Assembly (NCBI RefSeq): GCF_013464485.1
Contig: NZ_RAUX01000023.1
Span: forward strand, 85,562 to 122,839
DNA length: 37,278 nt
Reading direction: 5' to 3'
DNA from: Stenotrophomonas maltophilia
GTDB taxonomy: Bacteria; Pseudomonadota; Gammaproteobacteria; Xanthomonadales; Xanthomonadaceae
Under the pieces are notes generated by a model, which was not told the origin of the DNA, ran no database searches, and saw only the letters and a list, made by a program, of their open reading frames with translations. Position numbers and translations under genes: made by a program. Positions 7,801-13,584 of the stretch are shown piece after piece; position 1 is the first letter of the stretch; each line of letters opens with the position of its first letter.

Positions 7801-9789
7801 CCAGTGGTAGTCGCGCAGTTCGCGCACCAGGGTGATCTTCAGGCCCTTGGCCGGCTGCGGCGTACCGGCAGCATCCACGCGCATCAGTTCGAAGCGCGCA
7901 TTGCCGTTGGCATCGGCGCCGTCTTCGGGATTGAACAGCGGGCGCACGCCCACCAGCGCATTGGCCGGCCACATCACCCGCTTCAAGGTGCGGGTGACGG
8001 TACGGCCGCCGGTCTCGTACAGGCTGCCGGACAGCACCACCGCGATCGGCGCCTTGGCCTTGGCCGCCTCTTCCGGCAGGGCCACGTCCTCGCGCAGCTG
8101 GCCGTTGGCCGGCAGCGTGGTGTCGATCACGTCCTTGGCTTCGCGCGGCAGCTGCAGGGTCGGGTCACCGAAGAAGTAGCCCGGCAGGCCTTCCACCGGC
8201 TGCTGCTCGGCCGCCACTGCCATGCGCGCGGTGAAGCGGTTGCCATCGGCCGGCGCACCATACAGGTAGGCACCATTGGCCTGCAGGCGCAGGTCCTCAC
8301 CCGGCTTCAACGTCTTCTGCGCGCTGTCCAGGTCCAGCTTCATGCGCTCGGGCAGGAACTCCTCGATGCGCAGGGTCATGCCCTGGATCGCTTCCTTGCT
8401 GGCCGGGTCGGTGCGGAACTCGACCTGCCAGCGCCCGGTCGGCGCCTCGGCGGGGATCACCTGCTCGAAATTGATGTAGCCCTGGTCACCCGGCTGCAGG
8501 CGGGTCTCCCGGAAAGTCTTGCCGTCGGGCTGCTTCAGGCGCAGGAACACCGGTTGCGCCTTGACCGGCTTGCCGTCGTTGTCGCGCAGCAGTGCGGACA
8601 GGCGCACGGTCTCGCCCGGGCGATACAGGTCGCGCCCGGACCAGGCGTAGACGTCGAACCAGGCATTGTCACGGCCGGCCACGGCGAATTCGCTCAGGTC
8701 CAGCGCCGGCTGGTTGAACGGCAGGAAGCTGGTGTCCTTACCACTGCTGGCGACCAGCACGTGGGTGGCATCCAGCGTGTAGTTCAGCAGCGCATTGCCG
8801 TTGCCGTCGGTGCTGCCCTTCAGCACCACCTCGCCCTTGGCATCGAGCACGCGCAGGTCGATGCCCTTCAGCGGCGCACCGTCCTTCAGGCCGGCGGTGT
8901 GCACGAACAGCTTGTCCTTGTACGCCCGGGTGTGCAGGCCGATGTCACTGACCGAGAAGAACGCGGTATCGAACTCACCCTCGTAGTCGCCGGTGCGCTT
9001 GAGCAGGGCGAAGTACAGGCCCGGCTCCTGCAGTTCCTTGATGTCCTGGGTCGGCAGGTAGGTCAGCACCCGCTCGTTCTGCTTGCCGCCGAGGATGAAG
9101 CGGTTGACGTAGACCGGCTCGGCCAGCTTGTTGATCGGGCTGCGCTCGTAGTCGCTGCTCAGTTCCCAGCTGCCACGGCGGCCGCCGCGCTGGTACTGGC
9201 TGAAGAAGGTCGGCAGGTCCTTCTCGCGTACGCGCAGGAACTCGACGTCGACCTCCGGCACGTTCACCGACACCACCGGCAGGCCGCGGCTGTCCTTGGC
9301 CGGCAGCACGCTGCCCTGCGAGGCGAAACCGACCACCGGCTTCAGCTCGCCGCTGAACACCTTCTGCTTCAGTTCCTTGCCCAGGCGGCTGCCATCGGCG
9401 GCCAGCAGGTCCGGCGAGACCACCAGGCTGAACTCCTTGCCGGCCTCGACGAACGGGTAACGCAGGGTCAAACCGTCATCGGACAGCGTCCAGCTGCTGT
9501 CGTCGGTACCGACCTTCTCTTCGAAGCGCACCAGTTTGTCGAAGTCCTGGGTGCCGACCAGCGGGCGCGAAAACTCCAGCGCCAGCGACAGGCCTTCATT
9601 CTTCTGGTCCGGGTAGGCGCGCAGCAGGGTGAACTCCTTCACCTGCTCGGCCTTGGTGGTGATGGCTTCACCGCTGGCCTTGGGCAGCTGCCCGCTGTCG
9701 TTGCGGCAGCCGGCCAGGCTCAGCAACAGGCCTCCTGCCAATACTACCGCCGCCCATCCCCACCGCTTCCGCCGTGCCGGACCGCTCAT
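4882..9789 (-). CDS. Bacterial alpha-2-macroglobulin lipoprotein
   Basis: A 1635-residue protease-trapping protein of the YfhM/A2M family. Residues 1-28 form a lipoprotein signal (hydrophobic core, then LSLAGC with C28 as the lipidated cysteine). The next residues are R-N-D, so its final membrane is uncertain. Macroglobulin domains follow, including DLYRPGETVRLSALLRD near residue 380. The reactive thioester motif CAEQ starts at C1160 within LNYPYGCAEQ, so this copy should be able to couple covalently to a protease after bait cleavage. Length agrees with E. coli YfhM (1653 aa). An AAGGAG ribosome-binding site precedes the ATG. pbpC lies directly downstream and is probably co-transcribed. The 1642-residue open frame on the other strand is an antisense shadow. 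Confidence 0.95.
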   Translation of the reverse strand: MSGPARRKRWGWAAVVLAGGLLLSLAGCRNDSGQLPKASGEAITTKAEQVKEFTLLRAYPDQKNEGLSLALEFSRPLVGTQDFDKLVRFEEKVGTDDSSWTLSDDGLTLRYPFVEAGKEFSLVVSPDLLAADGSRLGKELKQKVFSGELKPVVGFASQGSVLPAKDSRGLPVVSVNVPEVDVEFLRVREKDLPTFFSQYQRGGRRGSWELSSDYERSPINKLAEPVYVNRFILGGKQNERVLTYLPTQDIKELQEPGLYFALLKRTGDYEGEFDTAFFSVSDIGLHTRAYKDKLFVHTAGLKDGAPLKGIDLRVLDAKGEVVLKGSTDGNGNALLNYTLDATHVLVASSGKDTSFLPFNQPALDLSEFAVAGRDNAWFDVYAWSGRDLYRPGETVRLSALLRDNDGKPVKAQPVFLRLKQPDGKTFRETRLQPGDQGYINFEQVIPAEAPTGRWQVEFRTDPASKEAIQGMTLRIEEFLPERMKLDLDSAQKTLKPGEDLRLQANGAYLYGAPADGNRFTARMAVAAEQQPVEGLPGYFFGDPTLQLPREAKDVIDTTLPANGQLREDVALPEEAAKAKAPIAVVLSGSLYETGGRTVTRTLKRVMWPANALVGVRPLFNPEDGADANGNARFELMRVDAAGTPQPAKGLKITLVRELRDYHWTFNDNRWDYDFTRRFENKETRTVDAGGSAVAFDFPVEWGEYRVDVFDPSTGLTSRYPFRAGWSWGDDNRGLDARPDKIKLGLDKTGYKAGDTLEVTVTPPHAGKGILMVETDRMLYVQDIDAKPGSTFKIPVTADWERHDVYITALVLRGGSAPSKITPARAVGVVHVPMDRKGRTVAVGLAAPKQMRPEQDLPVTVSAPQLAGKMAHVTVSAVDVGILNITRFPVPDAGAHFFAQRRLGIDAYDIYSRVIESFDGSSGKLKFGGDMALQALPQAKRPTARVQTVDLFSGPVQLDAKGIARIRLKVPDFNGTLRVSALVYSDDQYGKRDVETVVRAPILAEASMPRVLAPGDRSTVTLDVQNFTGKPGAFNVRVETEGPLALAEGTRSVQLNADAKSTLSFPLSAREGHSVAKVRVRVDGNGFKADRRYDLPVRAAWPQVLRSQVRTLDPLAAVSLDNSLTEGLMSESVNARLLVSPLPPIPFASALQGALNYPYGCAEQTTSKGYAALILDQATSSMLGADGLDAKARRERMEGAFGRLASMQVANGNFSMWGDDGYVNPWLTPYVTEFLLDAKDAGFAVPDNVLQKALNRLSEDLLSGGNQFYGQDDREKLTFANKAYSGYVLARVNRAPLGTLRALYDNERSKAVGGLSLVHLGVALSLQGDAKRGQAALAAGFAKSSSERPSYFGDYGSAIRDDALMIALTHENKLAKPAWDARAVDLGRGLDARRSAGWMWLSTQEQVAIARLGKALAANQKSLVAGELVIGGGTETIGERKLFGRNFSASELASGVRFTPQGQPPMFASIDVAGIPRSAPTPDNSVLGVERSYYGTDGKPWSPRPLKEGEALIVRVTVTADTTMPDALLTDLLPAGLEIENFNLGDAKQWADVVVDGITISDRGEAADTKHEEFRDDRYVAALKLSRGSKANVFYLVRAVTPGTYSVPPPLVEDMYRPQLRGVGRSNPTTITVVQP

Positions 9790-9815
9790 GTCGTCACTCC
9801 TTGATCGAGGTGGCC

Positions 9816-9844
9816 ATTATAGGCGCGCCGCGTCAAGGTGTTGA
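9816..9844 (-). promoter_or_regulatory. Candidate sigma-70 promoter of the A2M-pbpC operon
   Basis: On the minus strand a perfect TATAAT -10 box (9816-9821) is preceded, after a 17-base spacer, by TCAACA (9839-9844), which matches 4 of 6 bases of the -35 consensus. Transcription would start near 9809 and leave an untranslated leader of about 20 bases carrying the AAGGAG ribosome-binding site. The -35 box overlaps the first bases of the duplicated repeat unit that begins at 9838. Confidence 0.55.
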
Positions 9845-10117
9845 CGCAGATTCGGCAAGTGCCCCGGATGCAGGTAGTGCCGGCCGCTGGCCGGCGACCG
9901 GCATGACCGGGCCATGCGCGGCAGGATCGGTAGTCGCCAACCCTGGTTGGCGTCGGCCGTGCCAACCAAGGTTGGCACCTACCAAAGCGAGCCTCCCCTG
10001 GCAGGTACCGGTGTTGACGCAGATTCGTGCAAGTGCCCCGGATGCGGGTAGTGCCGGCCGCTGGCCGGCAGTATCGGTAGTCGCCAACCTTGGTTGGCAC
10101 CCACCAGGGCGCGCCCT
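9838..10117. repeat. REP cluster with a tandemly duplicated unit
   Basis: Two copies of one composite unit lie head to tail, starting at 9838 and 10010. Each opens with a nearly identical stretch of about 36 bases (GGTGTTGACGCAGATTCG then CAAGTGCCCCGGATGC). Each then carries a GTAG hairpin with TGCCGGCC arms (9874-9895 and 10048-10070) and a second GTAG hairpin with GCCAACC arms (9930-9952 and 10077-10098). Copy 1 has an additional inverted SMAG at 9959-9982, and extra sequence lies between its two hairpins. The last bases overlap the prpD stop. The cluster separates the A2M promoter from the end of the prp operon and probably contributes to the prp transcript end. Confidence 0.85.
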
Positions 10118-11576
10118 ACCCCGGCAGGTACAGGTCCACGTAGTCGGTTGCCGGCATTGCCGCCAGCGCCACCGGGTCCAGTGAAGCGGCCAGGATGCGC
10201 TGCTGCTGGGTGGTCGGGAAGCGGTGGCCCAGGTGCCGGCGGAACTTGTCCATCAGCAACGGAATGCCCTCCTCACGTCGGCGCGCGTGGCCCAGCGGGT
10301 ATTCCACCAGCACCTCGGGCAGCTCAGTACCGTCGCTGAAGCGCACGCTCAGGCCGTTGGCGATGCTGCGCTTGTCCGGGTCCAGGTAATCGGCGCTGAG
10401 CTGCGGATCCTCATGACAGGCCATCTTCGCGCGCAGTGCGTCGATGCGCGGGTCGGCGGCGACGTCATCCTCGTAGTCCTCGGCCGTCAACCGCCCGTGC
10501 AGCAGCGCGATGGCGACCATGTACTGCACGCAGTGGTCACGGTCGGCCGGATTATGCAGCGGCCCCTGCTTGTCGATGATGCGGATGCAGGCCTCCTGGG
10601 TGCGGATGGCGATGTGCGCGATGTCCTCGACCCGCCGCCCCATCGCGCGCAGCTGCTGGTGCAGCGTGATCGCTGCCTCCACCGCGGTCTGGCCATGGAA
10701 TTCGGCCGGGTAGCTGATCTTGAACAGCACGTTCTCCATCACATAGCTGCCCAGCGGCCGCCCCAGCGTCAACGCCTGGCCATGCATGGATACGGCCTCG
10801 AAACCCCATATCGGTGCACTCAATACGCTGGGGTAGCCCATCTCGCCACTGGCCGCCATCAGCGCCAGGCGCACGCCGCGGCTGGTCGCATCACCGGCCG
10901 CCCAGCTCTTGCGCGAGCCGGTGTTGGGCGCGTGCCGGTAGGTCCGCAACGCGTGGCCATCGACCCAGGCCAGTGACAGCGCATTGAGCATGCGCTCGCG
11001 GTCCAGGCCGAGCAGCTGCGAGACCACCGCGGTGGTGGCGACCTTGACCAGCACCACATGGTCCAGCCCGACGCGGTTGAAGGAATTCTGCAAGGCCAGC
11101 ACGCCCTGGATCTCGTGCGCCTTGATCATCGCCAGCAACACATCGTGCACGGTCGGCGGCGGCCGGCGCAGCGCGGCAGCATTGCGCCCCAGCCAATCAC
11201 AGACGGCGAGGATACCGCCCAGGTTGTCCGACGGGTGTCCCCATTCGGCGGCCAGCCAGGTGTCGTTGAAATCCAGCCAGCGCACCATTGCGCCCAGATT
11301 GAAAGCAGCCTGCACCGGGTCCAGCACGTAGTGCGTGCCCGGTACACGTGCTCCGTTGACCACGCTGATGCCAGGCACCAGCGGCCCGAGCAGTTTGCTG
11401 CAGGCCGGGAAGGACAGTGCCTCCAGCCCGCAACCGAGCGTGTCGAGAAGGCAATGGTGTGCGGTCTGGAACGCCAGTGGTGAGTCGATGTGGGCGTCGC
11501 GCACGTAGTCGACGATATCCACCAGCAGCGCATCCCACGCTGCACGCTCGTTGGATGGGGTGTGGTTGTCGGACAT
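10116..11576 (-). CDS. prpD: 2-methylcitrate dehydratase, MmgE/PrpD family
   Basis: A 486-residue cofactor-independent dehydratase of the MmgE/PrpD family, close to the usual 480-495 aa. PrpD converts 2-methylcitrate to 2-methyl-cis-aconitate in propionate breakdown. Family features are visible in the N-terminal helical domain ([16 protein letters not shown], then [20 protein letters not shown]) and in the central [15 protein letters not shown] segment. The ATG at 11576 has a GAGGAG ribosome-binding site 7 bases upstream; the 20 extra residues of the longest frame come from the upstream REP. It is the last gene of the operon, 124 bases after prpF with a SMAG pair in between. AcnD, a second enzyme for the same step, is encoded in the operon, so PrpD may be redundant or may mainly serve another isomer or citrate/aconitate. 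Confidence 0.92.
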   Translation of the reverse strand: MSDNHTPSNERAAWDALLVDIVDYVRDAHIDSPLAFQTAHHCLLDTLGCGLEALSFPACSKLLGPLVPGISVVNGARVPGTHYVLDPVQAAFNLGAMVRWLDFNDTWLAAEWGHPSDNLGGILAVCDWLGRNAAALRRPPPTVHDVLLAMIKAHEIQGVLALQNSFNRVGLDHVVLVKVATTAVVSQLLGLDRERMLNALSLAWVDGHALRTYRHAPNTGSRKSWAAGDATSRGVRLALMAASGEMGYPSVLSAPIWGFEAVSMHGQALTLGRPLGSYVMENVLFKISYPAEFHGQTAVEAAITLHQQLRAMGRRVEDIAHIAIRTQEACIRIIDKQGPLHNPADRDHCVQYMVAIALLHGRLTAEDYEDDVAADPRIDALRAKMACHEDPQLSADYLDPDKRSIANGLSVRFSDGTELPEVLVEYPLGHARRREEGIPLLMDKFRRHLGHRFPTTQQQRILAASLDPVALAAMPATDYVDLYLPG

Positions 11577-11616
11577 CGTCGATCTCCTCGTTGCGGTGCG
11601 CAGTTGCTCGCGCACC

Positions 11617-11688
11617 ATGCCAACCAAGGTTGGCATCTACCAAAGCAATCGGTCTCTGCGGCCCGGTAGTCGCCAACCCTGGTTGGCG
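11617..11688. repeat. SMAG-type REP pair between prpF and prpD
   Basis: A minus-strand GTAG unit (11617-11640, arms ATGCCAACC and GGTTGGCAT) and a plus-strand unit (11666-11688, arms CGCCAACC and GGTTGGCG) fill most of the 124-base gap inside the operon. Since prpD lacks another evident promoter, the hairpins would be transcribed. They could shape processing or the relative output of prpF and prpD (inference). Confidence 0.8.
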
Positions 11689-11700
11689 TTTACCAGCACC

Positions 11701-12879
11701 TCATTCGGCCGGCACCCGCACCATGCCTTCCATCAGCACGCGGGCGCTGCGGCTCATGATGGCCTTGGTCACCGTCCACTGGCCGTCAACGAGCCCGGCC
11801 TGTGCGCCCACGCGCAGCGTGCCGGAGGGATGGCCGAAGGTCACCGCTTCGCGTTCACCACCACCGGCCGCGCGGTTGACCAGAGTGCCCGGAATCGCCG
11901 CGGCGGTACCGATCGCCACGGCGGCAGTGCCCATCATCGCGTGGTGCAGCTTGCCCATCGACAGGGCACGCGCGTGCAGGTCGATGGCCGAGGCCGCGAT
12001 CGACTTGCCACTGGACGACACGTAGTCCTGTGCCGGTGCCACGAAGGCCACCTTCGGCGTGTGTTGGCGGGTCGCTGCGTCTTCCAGTTTCGAGATCAGG
12101 CCCATGCGCAATGCGCCATGGGCGCGGATGCTTTCGAACTTCTGCAGTGCTGCCTTGTCTTCGTTGATCGCCGGCTGCAGCTCGGTGCCGGTGTAGCCCA
12201 GGTCGGCAGCATTGAGGAAGATGGTCGGAATGCCGGCGGTGATCATCGTTACATCGAAGCTGCCCACGCCCGGCACGTCCAGCGTGTCCACCAGATTGCC
12301 GGTCGGGAACATCGCGCCGGCATCGCCGTCGTCGGACGGATCGATGAATTCCAGCTGGATCTCGGCCGCCGGGAACGTCACCCCATCCAGTTCGAAATCG
12401 CCGATTTCCTGCACTTCGCCATCGCGCATCGGCACGTGGGCGATGATGGTCTTGCCGATGTTGGCCTGCCAGATGCGCACGGTGCACAGGCCATCGCGCG
12501 GCACGCGGGCGGGATCGACCAGGCCGTTGGCAATCGCAAACGGGCCGACCGCGGTGCTGAGGTTGCCGCAGTTGCCGCTCCAATCAACGAAGGCGGTGTC
12601 GATCGAGACCTGGCCGTACAGATAGTCCACGTCGTGGTCCGGCACCGACGCAGCGGAGATGATCACGCACTTGCTGGTGCTGGACGTAGCCCCGCCCATG
12701 CCATCGGTCTGCTTGCCATACGGATCGGGCGAGCCGATCACGCGCATCAGCAGCGCATCGCGTGCGGCGCCCGGCACCTGAGCGGCTTCGGGCAGGTCCT
12801 TCAGGCGGAAGAACACGCCCTTGCTGGTGCCGCCGCGCATGTAGGTGGCGGGAATACGGAGTTGCGGAAGGAAGGTCAT
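11701..12879 (-). CDS. prpF: PrpF, 2-methylaconitate isomerase partner of AcnD
   Basis: A 392-residue PrpF-family protein with a diaminopimelate-epimerase-like fold. It isomerises the 2-methylaconitate made by AcnD into the cis form used by the hydratase and is required for AcnD-dependent propionate growth in other bacteria. The N-terminal signature RIPATYMRGGTSKGVFF is intact, as are DWSGNCGNLSTAVGPFA in the middle and the C-terminal GTLVNRAAGGG. Its ATG lies only 3 bases after the parE stop, and its ribosome-binding site must lie within the end of parE. Translation is therefore probably coupled to the toxin gene. prpD follows. Confidence 0.94.
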   Translation of the reverse strand: MTFLPQLRIPATYMRGGTSKGVFFRLKDLPEAAQVPGAARDALLMRVIGSPDPYGKQTDGMGGATSSTSKCVIISAASVPDHDVDYLYGQVSIDTAFVDWSGNCGNLSTAVGPFAIANGLVDPARVPRDGLCTVRIWQANIGKTIIAHVPMRDGEVQEIGDFELDGVTFPAAEIQLEFIDPSDDGDAGAMFPTGNLVDTLDVPGVGSFDVTMITAGIPTIFLNAADLGYTGTELQPAINEDKAALQKFESIRAHGALRMGLISKLEDAATRQHTPKVAFVAPAQDYVSSSGKSIAASAIDLHARALSMGKLHHAMMGTAAVAIGTAAAIPGTLVNRAAGGGEREAVTFGHPSGTLRVGAQAGLVDGQWTVTKAIMSRSARVLMEGMVRVPAE

Positions 12880-12882
12880 GGA

Positions 12883-13245
12883 TCAGTATCCTGGATGCGA
12901 CGAACCAATATCGGGTTTGAGCTCCTCGTCTTCGAACAGCGCTTCCATGCCCCGCGAAGCATTCCAGATGCGCACGATGGAAACATGCGCAGGTAGCTCC
13001 ACGTAGTAGACCAGGTAGCCGTCGAAGCGACGAACCGGATGAAAACGCAATGGCGCTGGCAGCGAGAGCAACAGACCCGCATGCAGTGCGGAACCAGCAC
13101 CTGGGTGGGTCTCGATCAGCTTGACGACGGATTCCACCGCATCGATGAAGCCGATTTCCTGCACTTCTCCGCCCTGACCTCCATACCAAGCTGCTGCCTG
13201 GTCAAGATCTCGAACCGCTGCAGGGGACCAGTGCGAAGGTTTCAC
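12883..13245 (-). CDS. parE: RelE/ParE-family toxin
   Basis: A 120-residue type II toxin of the RelE/ParE superfamily. Visible family features are the N-terminal helix pair (SPAAVRDLDQAAAWYGGQGG), the HPGAGSALHAG turn, the core strand PLRFHPVRRFDGYLVYYVEL and the strand VSIVRIWNASRGMEALFE. ParE toxins inhibit DNA gyrase while RelE toxins cleave mRNA; the pairing with a ParD antitoxin favours the ParE type, but the target is inferred. At 120 aa it is longer than the typical 95-100, with an extra charged tail (EDEELKPDIGSSHPGY). Its ATG overlaps the parD stop by 4 bases (13242-13245). Its stop is 3 bases from prpF, so the module is physically continuous with the metabolic operon. Confidence 0.88.
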   Translation of the reverse strand: MKPSHWSPAAVRDLDQAAAWYGGQGGEVQEIGFIDAVESVVKLIETHPGAGSALHAGLLLSLPAPLRFHPVRRFDGYLVYYVELPAHVSIVRIWNASRGMEALFEDEELKPDIGSSHPGY

Positions 13246-13484
13246 TTCCAGTTCCGTGCACGCTCACGGAGCTTGTCGAAGTGATCCGGCGCCAAAGGCG
13301 CCGAAGGACCAGAAGCCAGTCCCTCCGCAATCAGCTGCTTGAGCAGTTCTTCGGCCTTGCTGCGCTGGCGCTGGCGGATCAGGTCACGCACATAGTCCGA
13401 CGTACTGGAGTAGCCGCCTTCGCGCACTTCCTCGTCCACGAACTGCTTGAGCGGATCGGTCAGCGAAATGTTCATGGTGGCCAT
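13242..13484 (-). CDS. parD: ParD-family antitoxin
   Basis: An 80-residue antitoxin. The N-terminal ribbon-helix-helix segment (MATMNISLTDPLKQFVDEEV, then YSSTSDYVRDLIRQRQR) dimerises and binds DNA. The C-terminal half (EELLKQLIAEGLASGP onward) is the flexible part that wraps the toxin. The ATG at 13484 was chosen because GGAGAG sits 6 bases upstream; a second ATG at 13475 is possible. The gene overlaps parE by 4 bases. ParD proteins normally repress their own operon, and any operator would lie in the 100-base acnD-parD gap. It could then affect transcription passing on into prpF and prpD (inference). Confidence 0.9.
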   Translation of the reverse strand: MATMNISLTDPLKQFVDEEVREGGYSSTSDYVRDLIRQRQRSKAEELLKQLIAEGLASGPSAPLAPDHFDKLRERARNWK

Positions 13485-13544
13485 GAAACTCTCCTCTGGC
13501 AGTTTTTGCCAAGTCAGTGTGCGCCCCGCTCTGGTGTCGGACAA

Positions 13545-13571
13545 GCCCGCCCCCGGCCTCCGGGGGCAGGC
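13545..13571 (-). terminator. GC-rich hairpin between acnD and parD
   Basis: A perfect 8-bp stem (GCCCCCGG and CCGGGGGC, 3-base loop, 13549-13567) extends outward after one mismatch by three more pairs. It begins 13 bases past the acnD stop on the transcribed strand. No T-tract follows, so it is a candidate attenuator or mRNA 3'-end stabiliser rather than a clear terminator. It marks the border between prpB-prpC-acnD and the parDE-prpF-prpD segment. Confidence 0.5.
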
Positions 13572-13584
13572 ATTCAGCCGGCTA

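Noticed and set aside
4876-9804. Plus-strand open frame of 1642 codons opposite the A2M gene
   Set aside because: It mirrors a gene with a lipobox, a thioester motif, a ribosome-binding site and a promoter. Its own product is rich in His, Arg, Gln and Ala with no domain, as expected for the antisense of a high-GC gene.
9838-10117. Possible short CRISPR array because of repeated units
   Set aside because: There are only two copies, the units are composite REP hairpins, spacers are not uniform and no cas gene is near.
12883-13484. parDE as part of a larger integrated mobile element
   Set aside because: No integrase, transposase, direct repeats or tRNA flank it. The module is bounded tightly by acnD and prpF.
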